Below, piece by piece: positions 38,839 to 47,489 of a stretch of DNA of 64,000 nucleotides. Location: assembly GCF_003856525.1 (NCBI RefSeq), contig NZ_RJVQ01000005.1, forward strand, positions 124,001-188,000. Reading direction: 5' to 3'. Every line of letters starts with the position of its first letter. The stretch's first letter is position 1. The stretch is from Vibrio viridaestus. Its GTDB lineage: Bacteria; Pseudomonadota; Gammaproteobacteria; Enterobacterales; Vibrionaceae. The notes under the pieces are model-generated. The model was given only the letters and a program-made list of their open reading frames with translations. It did not search any database and was not told the origin of the DNA. Made by a program: the position numbers and the translations under genes.

Positions 38839-39177
38839 CTATCCCTGCCAAATCCAATATTTAAAGAGTAGTAAGATAAATATTGAACCAATAAAAGCGA
38901 ACCAACCAATAATTTGGTTAGTTCGCTCCGACATTTCTGGAATCAGATTTGGAAATAGGATGGTACAAAGAGGAAGCATGGGCAAAATACCATAGCCTCT
39001 ACCCAGATAGATTTTTGAACTCATACCTCTGGTAAAAGGAGGAACGAACAAAAATAAAACAACATAGACAGCGCAAATTCCTAGAGCTAGATGTGCTGCC
39101 CTGCGGCTTGAACCAAACTGATTAAAAAGCAGATGAATAATAGCTAAGACAACAAAAGTGACAATAAGTAACTGCAT
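38839..39177 (-). CDS. small integral membrane protein
   Basis: About 112 residues with four hydrophobic segments separated by short polar loops (SSRRAAH, TRGMSSKIYLGRGY, PEMSERT). No family recognised. The start is uncertain: ATG at 39177 is used here, a TTG at 39201 would lengthen the first helix, and neither has a clear ribosome binding site. It ends 12 bases after the convergent nitrilase gene. Confidence 0.5.
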   Translation of the reverse strand: MQLLIVTFVVLAIIHLLFNQFGSSRRAAHLALGICAVYVVLFLFVPPFTRGMSSKIYLGRGYGILPMLPLCTILFPNLIPEMSERTNQIIGWFAFIGSIFILLLFKYWIWQG

Positions 39178-39280
39178 AAAGAACGCAAATATCAAACACA
39201 AATTTCTACTAGTATGCGCTTTTCTTATACTTATATCTTAGAATTAAACTGCTAAATAATCTGGAACCTTTTCTCTATGA

Positions 39281-39505
39281 CTACGAAAAGCTTCTCACGT
39301 ACTCTATCTGCTTGGCGTAGGCGCATTGTGCTTGGTCCATTTTTTGTTGCAACTGCTCACCTTTCTCGACATGCAGCTGATCGGGCGCTGATTTCGTATC
39401 TGCCAGTCGATAGTCATTCACTTGCCAAATAGTAAATTCTTGAGTGACCTGAACTAATTCCTTTTCAAGCTGTTTGAGTTTTGTAATTTCATCTTCTGGT
39501 GCCAT
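39281..39505 (-). CDS. uncharacterised 74-residue protein
   Basis: A small, charged, probably coiled-coil protein (ITKLKQLEKELVQVTQEFTI and a later Gln-rich helix). No known motif. ATG 39505 follows GAGATGTAC; another ATG four codons upstream is also possible. Support is only moderate: length, composition and a plausible start. Confidence 0.5.
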   Translation of the reverse strand: MAPEDEITKLKQLEKELVQVTQEFTIWQVNDYRLADTKSAPDQLHVEKGEQLQQKMDQAQCAYAKQIEYVRSFS

Positions 39506-39585
39506 CGTACATCTCATTTCAACGTTTATATAAAGCCATCATTATTAGATAGTATAAAATCCAACACTCTGAGGTAATTAAGAAT

Positions 39586-39735
39586 ATGGGTCAAGCTAGG
39601 AATATGAGTGATACTGAATGTAAATCACAAAGTTACAACAAACAACTTGAACACAATAAGCTATCGCTCAGACTTTATAAGTTTTCGATACAAGTTCCAT
39701 CAGAACTTCCTCGATATATCGGTTTGATGTCCTAA
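39586..39735 (+). CDS. possible 49-residue small ORF
   Basis: An ATG-initiated frame with GAGG about 11 bases upstream, in an otherwise empty 299-base spacer. The peptide is basic and polar with no recognisable motif. Weak evidence: it may be chance. Confidence 0.2.
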   Translation: MGQARNMSDTECKSQSYNKQLEHNKLSLRLYKFSIQVPSELPRYIGLMS

Positions 39736-39804
39736 CTAACTTCTAGCTACTTACAGTTATCATCGTATATTGGTTCCCTCGCCTGTATGCCCTATTGATA
39801 AAAT

Positions 39805-40281
39805 CTACAGGCGCTGATGATTCAACGCAGACAAGATTGCCTGACGTGCCACCAATTTATGTAATGGTCTAATCACCATTAAATAGAGTCTTCCAAGCCA
39901 ACTATGCGTATTGACTAATGTAGTCACAGCGTACATTTGATTACCGACTCTTTGAACTGATAACCAGATATCAAGATGACGCTCATTAGTCGCACATATG
40001 ACTTCGTCATCATCAACTCTGTAAAAAATGAGATCACCGCATTGAGTTCCAGCAGATAGGTCTTCTACCGGCACCGAAAGTACTGTCAATGAAGGCCTAA
40101 AACCAAAAAGAGATACCAACTTATTACGTACGACCAAGGCCAATTGAATTGACTTAGGCAGATAGGCAAAAATGGCGTAATACACCAATTTTGCTGACAA
40201 CTCACGAGACACAACCACTTCAAAACTATCTACGTAATGGCCATATCTTTTCTCACTCTCTAAACCACAAGACATGGGCAT
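39805..40281 (-). CDS. DUF2867-family protein
   Basis: A 158-residue protein. The C-terminal segment HSWLGRLYLMVIRPLHKLVARQAIL is typical of DUF2867 domains, which also occur at the end of some SDR-type proteins. Function unknown. It follows the small membrane-protein gene by 24 bases, and both are divergent from a TetR regulator with several operator-like sites between them. Confidence 0.8.
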   Translation of the reverse strand: MPMSCGLESEKRYGHYVDSFEVVVSRELSAKLVYYAIFAYLPKSIQLALVVRNKLVSLFGFRPSLTVLSVPVEDLSAGTQCGDLIFYRVDDDEVICATNERHLDIWLSVQRVGNQMYAVTTLVNTHSWLGRLYLMVIRPLHKLVARQAILSALNHQRL

Positions 40282-40305
40282 TGTTTTTTTTAAAACATAC
40301 TGACA

Positions 40306-40500
40306 TCACTTTCCCTCCGAGCAAGAGTATTGTCGAAAACTGATGAATTCATTAAGAAATGCAGTACGAATATCTTTACCGCCAATAATGCACAGTAGAA
40401 TTACCCCACCTAAAAGTAAAACCAATATTAAACACGGTGCGACAACATAAGAAAATACAAATTGGAATGGCAAATAAATAGTAAACCCGATTAATTTCAT
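40306..40500 (-). CDS. small membrane protein, TetR-divergent
   Basis: A 64-residue protein, mostly one or two hydrophobic helices (about 5-45) followed by a short polar tail ending CSEGK. No family recognised. The start is well supported (GGAGACCAAA before the ATG). It is the first gene of a probable two-gene operon with the DUF2867 gene; its promoter overlaps the operator-like repeats. Confidence 0.6.
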   Translation of the reverse strand: MKLIGFTIYLPFQFVFSYVVAPCLILVLLLGGVILLCIIGGKDIRTAFLNEFISFRQYSCSEGK

Positions 40501-40516
40501 TTTGGTCTCCCCACAA

Positions 40517-40532
40517 ATTGAGCGCGCTCAAT
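40517..40532. promoter_or_regulatory. operator-like palindrome 1 (TetR)
   Basis: ATTGAGCGCGCTCAAT is a perfect 16-bp palindrome with the core TGAGCGCGCTCA at 40519-40530. It lies between the divergent small membrane-protein and TetR genes and recurs 21 bases to the right. Confidence 0.75.
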
Positions 40533-40539
40533 AATAATA

Positions 40540-40551
40540 TGAGCGCGCTCA
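40540..40551. promoter_or_regulatory. operator-like palindrome 2 (TetR)
   Basis: TGAGCGCGCTCA repeats the core of the first palindrome exactly, with its start 21 bases (two helical turns) to the right, so two dimers could bind on the same face of DNA. Confidence 0.75.
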
Positions 40552-40573
40552 ATTTTGCAAATAAATACAAAAA

Positions 40574-40585
40574 TGAGTACACTCA
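40574..40585. promoter_or_regulatory. operator-like site 3, degenerate (TetR)
   Basis: TGAGTACACTCA keeps the outer TGAG and CTCA arms of the other two sites, with a changed centre. It lies 34 bases after site 2 and 27 bases before the TetR start codon, consistent with autorepression at lower affinity. Confidence 0.6.
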
Positions 40586-40611
40586 ATTTTAAATTATGTG
40601 AGCGGAGCAAC

Positions 40612-41154
40612 ATGGTGCAAACAACGAAACGAGAAAGAACAAAGCAACATATCCTTGAAAAAGCTTGGGCGTTGTTTGAACAGGATGGATATGAGCAAAC
40701 GACTACTCGGGCAATCGCCCGTGCGGCTAAAGTTTCTGATGGTACCGTATTTAGTCATTTCGCCACTAAAGTCGATCTTCTCAGGGCTGGGATGGAAAAA
40801 AAGATAGCGCATATATTTGAGTCTGAAGTAAAACGATTAGAATGCCCCACATATGAGGATCTTTTGCGGCTTTGCCGGGCCTATTACGACTACTACTTTC
40901 TTTACCCGGAATTGGGACGAGTATTGCTTAATGACGCTTTATGGCAACTTGATAAATTCGCTCATATCCAAACTCAAATACAACAGATTTTTTCAAATCC
41001 GAACGCCAATATAGGTCCACAGCAAGCAGACATCATTTTTGACTGTTACTTGATGACTCTTATCACCCACCTTTCCAATCCACAAAGCAGTGCGGAATCA
41101 GCATTTAGTGTTTTAAAAAATAAACTGAGTTACATCATAAACAATGAATCATAA
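40612..41154 (+). CDS. TetR-family regulator
   Basis: A 180-residue regulator. The helix-turn-helix (about 10-55: TTTRAIARAAKVSDGTVFSHFATK) is standard and the C-terminal half is helical. I start at ATG 40612, where GGAG sits six bases upstream; the longer frame would run through an operator-like site. It is divergent from the small membrane-protein/DUF2867 pair, and three operator-like sites lie in between, so it most likely represses that pair and itself. The ligand is unknown. Confidence 0.93.
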   Translation: MVQTTKRERTKQHILEKAWALFEQDGYEQTTTRAIARAAKVSDGTVFSHFATKVDLLRAGMEKKIAHIFESEVKRLECPTYEDLLRLCRAYYDYYFLYPELGRVLLNDALWQLDKFAHIQTQIQQIFSNPNANIGPQQADIIFDCYLMTLITHLSNPQSSAESAFSVLKNKLSYIINNES

Positions 41155-41318
41155 AGTGATCCCGTGAAATGACAGCTTTCTGAGCGAGCCTGTAACCATA
41201 AGCCACAGCATTTCACCATAACCGTTTGGCTAGTACCGTGGCCTGCGCATTAACCCTACTGATGGGGCTAATACGCATTTACATAATACTGAAATCTCAA
41301 TGTAGCCGGACAAAAACC

Positions 41319-41501
41319 CTAAGACTCATGCTGAATTTGCACCATTCGCTTTTTTAGCTCTTTATTTAAGATATTTGCTGCGTACGGCTTCATCGCCTTC
41401 CAAGACTTACATTCTTCGCGAGTCCTACCGCAGCCCAAACACCAACCTTTAGGATGTGAAAAATCACACACATCAATACATGGGCTCTTTTGCTTTTTCA
41501 T
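41319..41501 (-). CDS. DUF1289 Cys-rich protein
   Basis: About 60 residues with the DUF1289 pattern: SPCIDVC, then GWCLGCGRT, then EECKSW, giving Cys at 8, 12, 21, 24 and 31. The Cys set suggests a bound metal or Fe-S cluster. The start at 41501 fits the usual short family length; an ATG 34 codons upstream extends it with an unrelated stretch. The ribosome binding site is weak. Confidence 0.75.
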   Translation of the reverse strand: MKKQKSPCIDVCDFSHPKGWCLGCGRTREECKSWKAMKPYAANILNKELKKRMVQIQHES

Positions 41502-42054
41502 ACCAATATATTTTCTCTGCTTATATATAGAGAACTTACTGCAGCTCTTGCAGTACCTGTTCAATACTCGATTCAAGGGTTCGAAGTCGATTGAGCTCTT
41601 CAAAAAGGCGTTGCTCTAAATTTTTAAAATTTAAAGGTAATGACCCGACACACAAAAACCTATGAGTAACGCCCTTAATTACAGCCCAAAGAATTATGTT
41701 CACCTAATGAGTATCACTAACATAAATGTTATAACATAACAATTATTTGCTTGTTCGTCGAATATCGCTTTCAAAAAGATTAGATCAAAAATTACTCCGT
41801 CTATCCCGCATTCCATATCGATATAGAACCAAACACATAAGCAAGTAATATCAATCTATTACAAAAACCCACCTAATTGGTATGGGTCTTGCAGACAACT
41901 CATTCACCATATAAATCAGTATTATTTGAACGTTATTTGCACCAAATAAACACAATATTGGTTAATTTCGGTGCTTCGTACTAGAAATGTGATTTATATC
42001 GAGACATCTGTCCTCAAAATGGAGAGGACTCGACGATGAGCTAGTGAGGATTAG
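41502..42054. other. 553-base gene-free region upstream of the polyamine-type operon
   Basis: No convincing ORF. It contains a perfect 12-bp palindrome ATGTTATAACAT (41726-41737). Close to the operon start there is a 6-bp stem GTCCTC/GAGGAC (42010-42029, 8-base loop) just before the ribosome binding site GAGG. The length suggests a long leader or distant regulatory sites. Confidence 0.4.
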
Positions 42055-43152
42055 ATGAGCGACACGTGTAATGAAAAATACGTACAATTTAAGAAGGTAA
42101 AAAAGAGCTACGATCAGAGCACTTTGGTGGTAAAGGAATTCAACCTGGATATTCGTCAGGGAGAATTCGTCACTCTGCTAGGACCTTCTGGTTCAGGAAA
42201 AACAACCTGTCTAATGATGCTAGCAGGATTTGAAGACGTGACAAGCGGTGAAATTCTGGTAGATGGACGACCAATTACCGACGTGGCGCCTTATGATCGA
42301 AATATCGGAATGGTATTCCAGCATTACGCTCTTTTCCCTCATATGACTGTGGCAGAAAACCTCGCCTACCCTCTAAAAGTACGCAAGCTACCCGAACAAG
42401 AGATTAAGCGACGTGTCAATGATTCATTAGCTTTAATCGAACTCGAACAGTTTGGAAAACGTTATCCTGGTCAGTTGTCTGGAGGTCAAAAACAGAGGGT
42501 AGCTCTTGCGCGATCACTCATCTTTGAACCATCCATTGTACTTATGGATGAACCTCTCGGTGCACTAGATAAAAACCTTCGTGAGCAGATGCAATTTGAA
42601 ATCAAACGTCTGCATGAAAAGATTGGCTTTACGGCTATCTACGTGACTCATGATCAAACTGAAGCACTGACGATGTCAGACAGAATCGCTGTGTTTAATA
42701 ACGGTGTTGTTCAGCAATGTGCCAGCCCGGATACTTTATATGAAGAGCCTGCGAATGCCTTTGTTGCCGACTTTATCGGCGAGAACAACAATATCCCTGC
42801 GTACGTACACGAGAGAAATGGCGACTTCTTTGAGCTAACTCTTGGAGATGAAAGCCGAGTCCGCGCGATTTCTCCCAACAAACTCGAACCTGGTCAGGAA
42901 TGCATTCTGACTGTTCGTCCAGAAAATCTATTTATTGGTACTCCAACGTCTCACAACGACAACAGCATCAAAGCCAAGTTTATCACTCATCTTTATGTAG
43001 GCGACTTTATACGTTACCTATTTGAGCTCGGCGATAAGACTGAGGTAATGGTCAAGGTACTTAATGATCAACAGGCACCAAGCTTCAAACCTGGTGAAAT
43101 CACAAAGCTAACCTGGTCAGCAACAACAGCACTGGCGTTAGAGAAACCATAA
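42055..43152 (+). CDS. potA: ABC transporter ATPase, PotA-like (polyamine-type)
   Basis: A 365-residue ATPase. Walker A (GPSGSGKTT), signature (LSGGQKQRVALARSL) and Walker B (VLMDEPLGALD) are intact, and the C-terminal TOBE domain typical of PotA/FbpC/CysA is present (about 285-360). First gene of a four-gene operon. The ligand of the system could be a polyamine or a related cationic compound; the ATPase alone does not decide. GAGG precedes the ATG. Confidence 0.9.
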   Translation: MSDTCNEKYVQFKKVKKSYDQSTLVVKEFNLDIRQGEFVTLLGPSGSGKTTCLMMLAGFEDVTSGEILVDGRPITDVAPYDRNIGMVFQHYALFPHMTVAENLAYPLKVRKLPEQEIKRRVNDSLALIELEQFGKRYPGQLSGGQKQRVALARSLIFEPSIVLMDEPLGALDKNLREQMQFEIKRLHEKIGFTAIYVTHDQTEALTMSDRIAVFNNGVVQQCASPDTLYEEPANAFVADFIGENNNIPAYVHERNGDFFELTLGDESRVRAISPNKLEPGQECILTVRPENLFIGTPTSHNDNSIKAKFITHLYVGDFIRYLFELGDKTEVMVKVLNDQQAPSFKPGEITKLTWSATTALALEKP

Positions 43153-43194
43153 ACCAGATTTACAACCCAAACTATCAACATGAAAGGAATCTAC

Positions 43195-44247
43195 ATGATC
43201 AGTAAAAAATCCCTTGCGCTGCTCCTGGCAGGTGCACTAAGTACAAGTGTTGCAGCTGAACAGTTTACTGCTGTTTCATTTGGTGGCTCTTACGGAGAAA
43301 CCCAGCAAAAGTACATGCTTGACCCATATATGGCGGAAACCGGCAACAAGATCCTTTTTGAAAACTATTCTGGCGGTGTCGCGGAGCTAAAAGCTCAGGT
43401 TGAGAGTGGTAACGTACTTTGGGATGTTATCGATATGGAAGTAATCGACCTTGAGCGTGCTTGTTCAGAAGGTCTGTTAGAACCTTTCCCTATGGATACC
43501 TTGCCTGCAGGTGATGATGGTACTCCAGCAGCAAAAGACTTCGCAAAAGAAGCGCTCGCGAATGAATGTGGTGTGGGTAACATCGTATGGACCGTTCTAT
43601 ACGCATACAACAAAGACACTATCAAAGGCGGCAAGCCAATGACAGTGGAAGATCTCTTTGATACTAAGAAATTCCCAGGTAAACGTGCTTTACGTAAGCG
43701 TCCTCAGGTGAATATGGAATGGGCTCTTCTAGCCGATGGTGTGCCAAAAGAAAAAGTGTATGAAGTACTTGAAACAGAAGAAGGTCAACAACGAGCGCTA
43801 GATAAACTGGCAACAATCAAAGATGACATTGTGTGGTTTGACTCTTGGTCTCAGGCTCCTCAATTGCTAAACGATGGTGGTGCTGTGATGGTTCAGGCAG
43901 CAAACGGTCGTATCTTCAACGCTATCAAAGCCGAAGGTAAGCCATTTGAAATGGTTTGGGATGGTCACTTGTACGACTTAGACGTATGGGCCGTGGTTAA
44001 AGGCACCAAACACAAGAAAGTAGCACAAGAATTTATCCGTTACGCGACAGGTTCTAAACCGCTATCAGGCATGCCAGACATCGCTTATGGTCCAACAAGA
44101 CAATCATCATACAAGTATGTTGATAAGAGCGTGATTCCTATGCTGCCATCTTCTCACCTTGATGAAGGTTTGAAAGCTTCTAGTGTTTTCTGGGCCGATT
44201 ATGGCGAATCACTAGGCGAGAAGTTTAACGAATGGCTACTCAAGTAA
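43195..44247 (+). CDS. potD: periplasmic binding protein, PotD/PotF-like
   Basis: A 350-residue exported solute-binding protein with a signal peptide (about 1-21, ending VAAEQ). Internal stretches such as WDVIDMEV and YNKDTIKGG match the spermidine/putrescine-type family. I start at ATG 43195, with AAGGA seven bases upstream; the ATG five codons before lacks a site. Many relatives in Vibrio and Rhizobiales are annotated only as putative polyamine or opine-type transporters, so the ligand stays open. Confidence 0.85.
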   Translation: MISKKSLALLLAGALSTSVAAEQFTAVSFGGSYGETQQKYMLDPYMAETGNKILFENYSGGVAELKAQVESGNVLWDVIDMEVIDLERACSEGLLEPFPMDTLPAGDDGTPAAKDFAKEALANECGVGNIVWTVLYAYNKDTIKGGKPMTVEDLFDTKKFPGKRALRKRPQVNMEWALLADGVPKEKVYEVLETEEGQQRALDKLATIKDDIVWFDSWSQAPQLLNDGGAVMVQAANGRIFNAIKAEGKPFEMVWDGHLYDLDVWAVVKGTKHKKVAQEFIRYATGSKPLSGMPDIAYGPTRQSSYKYVDKSVIPMLPSSHLDEGLKASSVFWADYGESLGEKFNEWLLK

Positions 44248-44261
44248 TCTAGGAGAAAGAA

Positions 44262-45500
44262 ATGTCAGCACATTTAAGTATTGAAGAGATAGCCCACAGT
44301 CAGAAACAGTTGAGGCGTAAGAAAATCCGTTTACTGGCGTTTACGCTACCCCTTTTGTGCTTTGTGACGCTGGCATTTCTTGCACCCATTGCAACTATGC
44401 TCTACCGAAGTGTCTATCACCCAACGGTTGCACAATTGATTCCACAGACACTCGCAGAAATGAAGCAATGGGATGCATCTAAAAAAACACTCCCTCCAGC
44501 TCCAGTATTAGAAGCATTTAGTGTTGAGCTTCAGACTTTGGCGAGTGATCGCAATTCAGGGAAATTGGCTGAAGAACTCAACCGTGCAGTTCCTGGATCA
44601 TCAAGCCTAATTAAATCCACAGCAAGAAAGCTAAAACGTATTGATACCGCAGAGTTACAAACAGGAGAAGGTAAACAGCTCCTTGCTACACACAAAAAAT
44701 GGAAAAATCCAGAGATTTGGACAGCGATGAAAAAGCTTGGTGGCGTGTGGACCGAGCGTTATTACCTGACAGCAATGGATCTCGAACGTGATCACGCAGG
44801 TAATATCGAAGCTCGTGACACCCAAATCTATCTCAAGCTGTACTGGCGAAGCCTACGAATAGCTCTGACGATAACACTGCTGACTGCCCTACTCGCCTTT
44901 CCTCTCTCTTACTATTTGGCGAACACTAGCAGCAGAAAAGCGAACACACTGATGGTCTTCGTACTACTTCCGTTTTGGACGTCATTATTAGTTCGAACCA
45001 CTTCATGGATAGCGCTTCTGCAAACGAATGGAGTGGTCAACAGTACTCTCCAAAGCATTGGGATAATCGATCAACCGCTGGAGATGCTCTATACCGAATT
45101 TGCAACCGTCATCGCTATGACTCATATTCTGTTGCCGTTCATGGTGCTGCCTTTGTACAGCGTCATGAAGAATATCGACCCGAGCTATTTCCGAGCAGCG
45201 CTGTCTCTGGGTTCCAAACCCATGCCAGCTTTTTTTAAGATTTATTTTCCGATGACGTTACCGGGCCTAAGTGCCGGTGCGCTTCTAGTATTTATTATTT
45301 CGATTGGTTACTACATTACGCCAGCGTTGGTAGGCGGTACCGACGGACAGATGATCAGTAATATTATCGCTTTCCACATGCAGTCCTCTAACAACTGGGA
45401 GCTAGCCGCGGCTTTAGGCAGTCTGCTACTGATCCTTATCGTACTGCTATATTGGATTTACGATCGCCTTGTCGGCGTCAATAACATTAAGTTGGGCTAA
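44262..45500 (+). CDS. potB: ABC transporter permease, PotB-like with long periplasmic loop
   Basis: A 412-residue inner-membrane permease, about 120 residues longer than E. coli PotB. The extra length is a predicted periplasmic segment between the first helix (about 25-47) and the second (about 195-215). The rest follows the PotB/PotH pattern, with the EAA-type cytoplasmic loop (FRAALSLGSKPMPAFFKIYFP). It lies 14 bases after the binding-protein gene. Confidence 0.88.
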   Translation: MSAHLSIEEIAHSQKQLRRKKIRLLAFTLPLLCFVTLAFLAPIATMLYRSVYHPTVAQLIPQTLAEMKQWDASKKTLPPAPVLEAFSVELQTLASDRNSGKLAEELNRAVPGSSSLIKSTARKLKRIDTAELQTGEGKQLLATHKKWKNPEIWTAMKKLGGVWTERYYLTAMDLERDHAGNIEARDTQIYLKLYWRSLRIALTITLLTALLAFPLSYYLANTSSRKANTLMVFVLLPFWTSLLVRTTSWIALLQTNGVVNSTLQSIGIIDQPLEMLYTEFATVIAMTHILLPFMVLPLYSVMKNIDPSYFRAALSLGSKPMPAFFKIYFPMTLPGLSAGALLVFIISIGYYITPALVGGTDGQMISNIIAFHMQSSNNWELAAALGSLLLILIVLLYWIYDRLVGVNNIKLG

Positions 45501-45503
45501 GAT

Positions 45504-46355
45504 ATGTTTCGATTTCCTCGCTACTACTCACCACTACAGAAACTAGGTTCGATCAGTTTATCGGCCACTGCGTATTTGGTATTGGTCTTTTTGATGCTGC
45601 CGATACTAATTATTGTCCCGCTGTCCTTCAACGCAGAGCCCTTCTTTACGTTTACCGATGGCATGTTAGCACTGGATCCTGATGCCTATTCGCTTGAGTG
45701 GTATCAACAGATATTCGCTGATGACCAATGGATACTGGCTATTAAAAACAGTTTCTTTATTGGTATCTGTGCAACCATTATCGCGACCGTTCTTGGTACA
45801 TTAGCTGCGATTGGGATGAGTAATTCAGATATGCCATTCCAGCGCGCTATTATGGCGATGTTACTTTCACCAATGATAGTCCCATTGATCATTACCGCGG
45901 CGGGTATGTTCTTCTTTTATACTCAATTCAATCTGGCCGGAAGCTATTTAGGGGTTATCATCGCCCACGCAGCGTTGGGGACACCATTTGTAATCATTAC
46001 GGTTAACGCAGCATTAGCGGGCTTCGATTATTCACTGGTGAACGCATCATTGGGTATGGGGGCCAAACCGACTTACACATTCTTTAAAGTCATCATGCCG
46101 CTTATCCGCCCGGGCGTAATATCCGGAGCGCTATTCGCTTTCGTCACCTCCTTTGATGAAGTTATTGTGGTGTTATTCCTAGCCGGGCCGGAACAAAGAA
46201 CGATTCCACGCCAGATGTTTTCTGGCTTGCGTGAAGAAATCAATCCGACAATCCTAGCGGTTGCAACACTGCTCGTTGTGGTTTCAATGCTACTTCTTCT
46301 CACACTGGAATATTTACGCTCTCGTTCAGAGCGCATTCGAATGGGTGAACTGTAG
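45504..46355 (+). CDS. potC: ABC transporter permease, PotC-like
   Basis: A 283-residue inner-membrane permease with six helices and the EAA loop (NASLGMGAKPTYTFFKVIMP). Starts three bases after the PotB-like gene and ends the operon. Confidence 0.9.
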   Translation: MFRFPRYYSPLQKLGSISLSATAYLVLVFLMLPILIIVPLSFNAEPFFTFTDGMLALDPDAYSLEWYQQIFADDQWILAIKNSFFIGICATIIATVLGTLAAIGMSNSDMPFQRAIMAMLLSPMIVPLIITAAGMFFFYTQFNLAGSYLGVIIAHAALGTPFVIITVNAALAGFDYSLVNASLGMGAKPTYTFFKVIMPLIRPGVISGALFAFVTSFDEVIVVLFLAGPEQRTIPRQMFSGLREEINPTILAVATLLVVVSMLLLLTLEYLRSRSERIRMGEL

Positions 46356-46410
46356 ATTTCACAGAGTGAGATCGTCAGAATACTAAACTGGCACAACGCA
46401 TTGTAATAAC

Positions 46411-46437
46411 AAGCGCTTCAAAAGAAGCGCTTTTTTT
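46411..46437 (+). terminator. terminator of the polyamine-type operon
   Basis: A 9-bp stem (AAGCGCTTC / GAAGCGCTT) with a 4-base loop and a run of T residues, 55 bases after the PotC-like stop. A strong Rho-independent terminator. Confidence 0.9.
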
Positions 46438-46653
46438 ATAATGCTTCGTAACCGCAATAAATAGTGCGTCTGGTAAAGTCAGAAAAGGTAATATGGGCAG
46501 AGAGTCTGGATACTTATTACTATTACGCTTGCGCCTTCACATTACGTCGATGTTAGTTGATAAAATCGAGATAACTAACTCGATCTCATAATTTGGGGAA
46601 AGCCGATATCCGTTTTATTGGCTTTATTTGACTCCCGCCATCAGTTATATGAT

Positions 46654-46672
46654 GATAATGAGAACTAATTTC
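46654..46672. promoter_or_regulatory. Fur-box-like sequence upstream of the PPOX gene
   Basis: GATAATGAGAACTAATTTC matches 14 of 19 positions of the classical Fur box by hand count, with the left half nearly perfect. It lies 58 bases before the ATG at 46731. This suggests iron-dependent repression. Confidence 0.5.
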
Positions 46673-46730
46673 AATAAAATCCTATATAACTTACGCAACA
46701 TGTTAATGGATAGCCAAAGTAAAGTATCAA

Positions 46731-47306
46731 ATGACTCAAATAACGACATTAGAAGAATTGAGAGAGCTGTATAACAACCCTCACCCGTTAGCAGTGGCAA
46801 AAGACATCAAACACTTAGATAAGCATGCTCGTACTTTCATCAAAAACAGCCGATTATTTTTTCTTTCTTCAACGAATCAAGATGGCTTTTTGGATCTCTC
46901 GCCACGTGGTGGCGACGCGGGTTTCGTCAAAGTGCTGGACGATAAAACGTTGGCATTTCCCGACAGCTCAGGTAACAATCGTTTAGATACCCTAACCAAC
47001 ATCATCACCAATCCACAAGTTGGCTTGTTGTTTATTGTGCCCGGCATAGAAGATATTGTGCGTATTAGGGGTACCGCATCCATCCACAATGACGACGAAC
47101 TCAGAGAGCATTGTCTAGACGGAAAGACAAAACCAAAGTCAGTGATTAAAGTAACGGTTGACTCGCTACTTTTCCATTGTCCCAAAGCGTTAATGAAGTC
47201 TAAGATCTGGAATAATGAATCGTTTATAGAGCGAGACTTCTTGCCTTCGCTACTTAAAATCATTCAAGAGCAGCAAGTAGAAAAAGAACAGCGCGGAGAC
47301 AATTGA
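46731..47306 (+). CDS. pyridoxamine 5'-phosphate oxidase-family flavoprotein
   Basis: A 191-residue protein of the split-barrel flavin-binding fold (PPOX; the MSMEG_1061-like group annotated as pyridoxamine 5'-phosphate oxidase family). Core strands FFLSSTNQDGFLDLSPRGG and LAFPDSSGNNRLDTLTNI are characteristic. It should bind FMN or a related cofactor; the substrate is unknown. The upstream Fur-like box raises the chance of an iron-linked role, since some PPOX-fold proteins act in haem use (HutZ/HugZ), but this protein is not clearly one of them. Confidence 0.85.
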   Translation: MTQITTLEELRELYNNPHPLAVAKDIKHLDKHARTFIKNSRLFFLSSTNQDGFLDLSPRGGDAGFVKVLDDKTLAFPDSSGNNRLDTLTNIITNPQVGLLFIVPGIEDIVRIRGTASIHNDDELREHCLDGKTKPKSVIKVTVDSLLFHCPKALMKSKIWNNESFIERDFLPSLLKIIQEQQVEKEQRGDN

Positions 47307-47489
47307 TTAATGAACCGGCGGTCTTAATCACGCTAATCAAGATGTTATCTTGTCACATAACCGGAGGTTTTGATTAAAGTGCTTTTATAGCGGTATTCTA
47401 AAGTGAAATAGGACAGAACCTTCTGAGCAAGTATGACGTAATACAATCAATTCAGATACAAAAAAGTATCTTGTAACCTTGGATATTTG

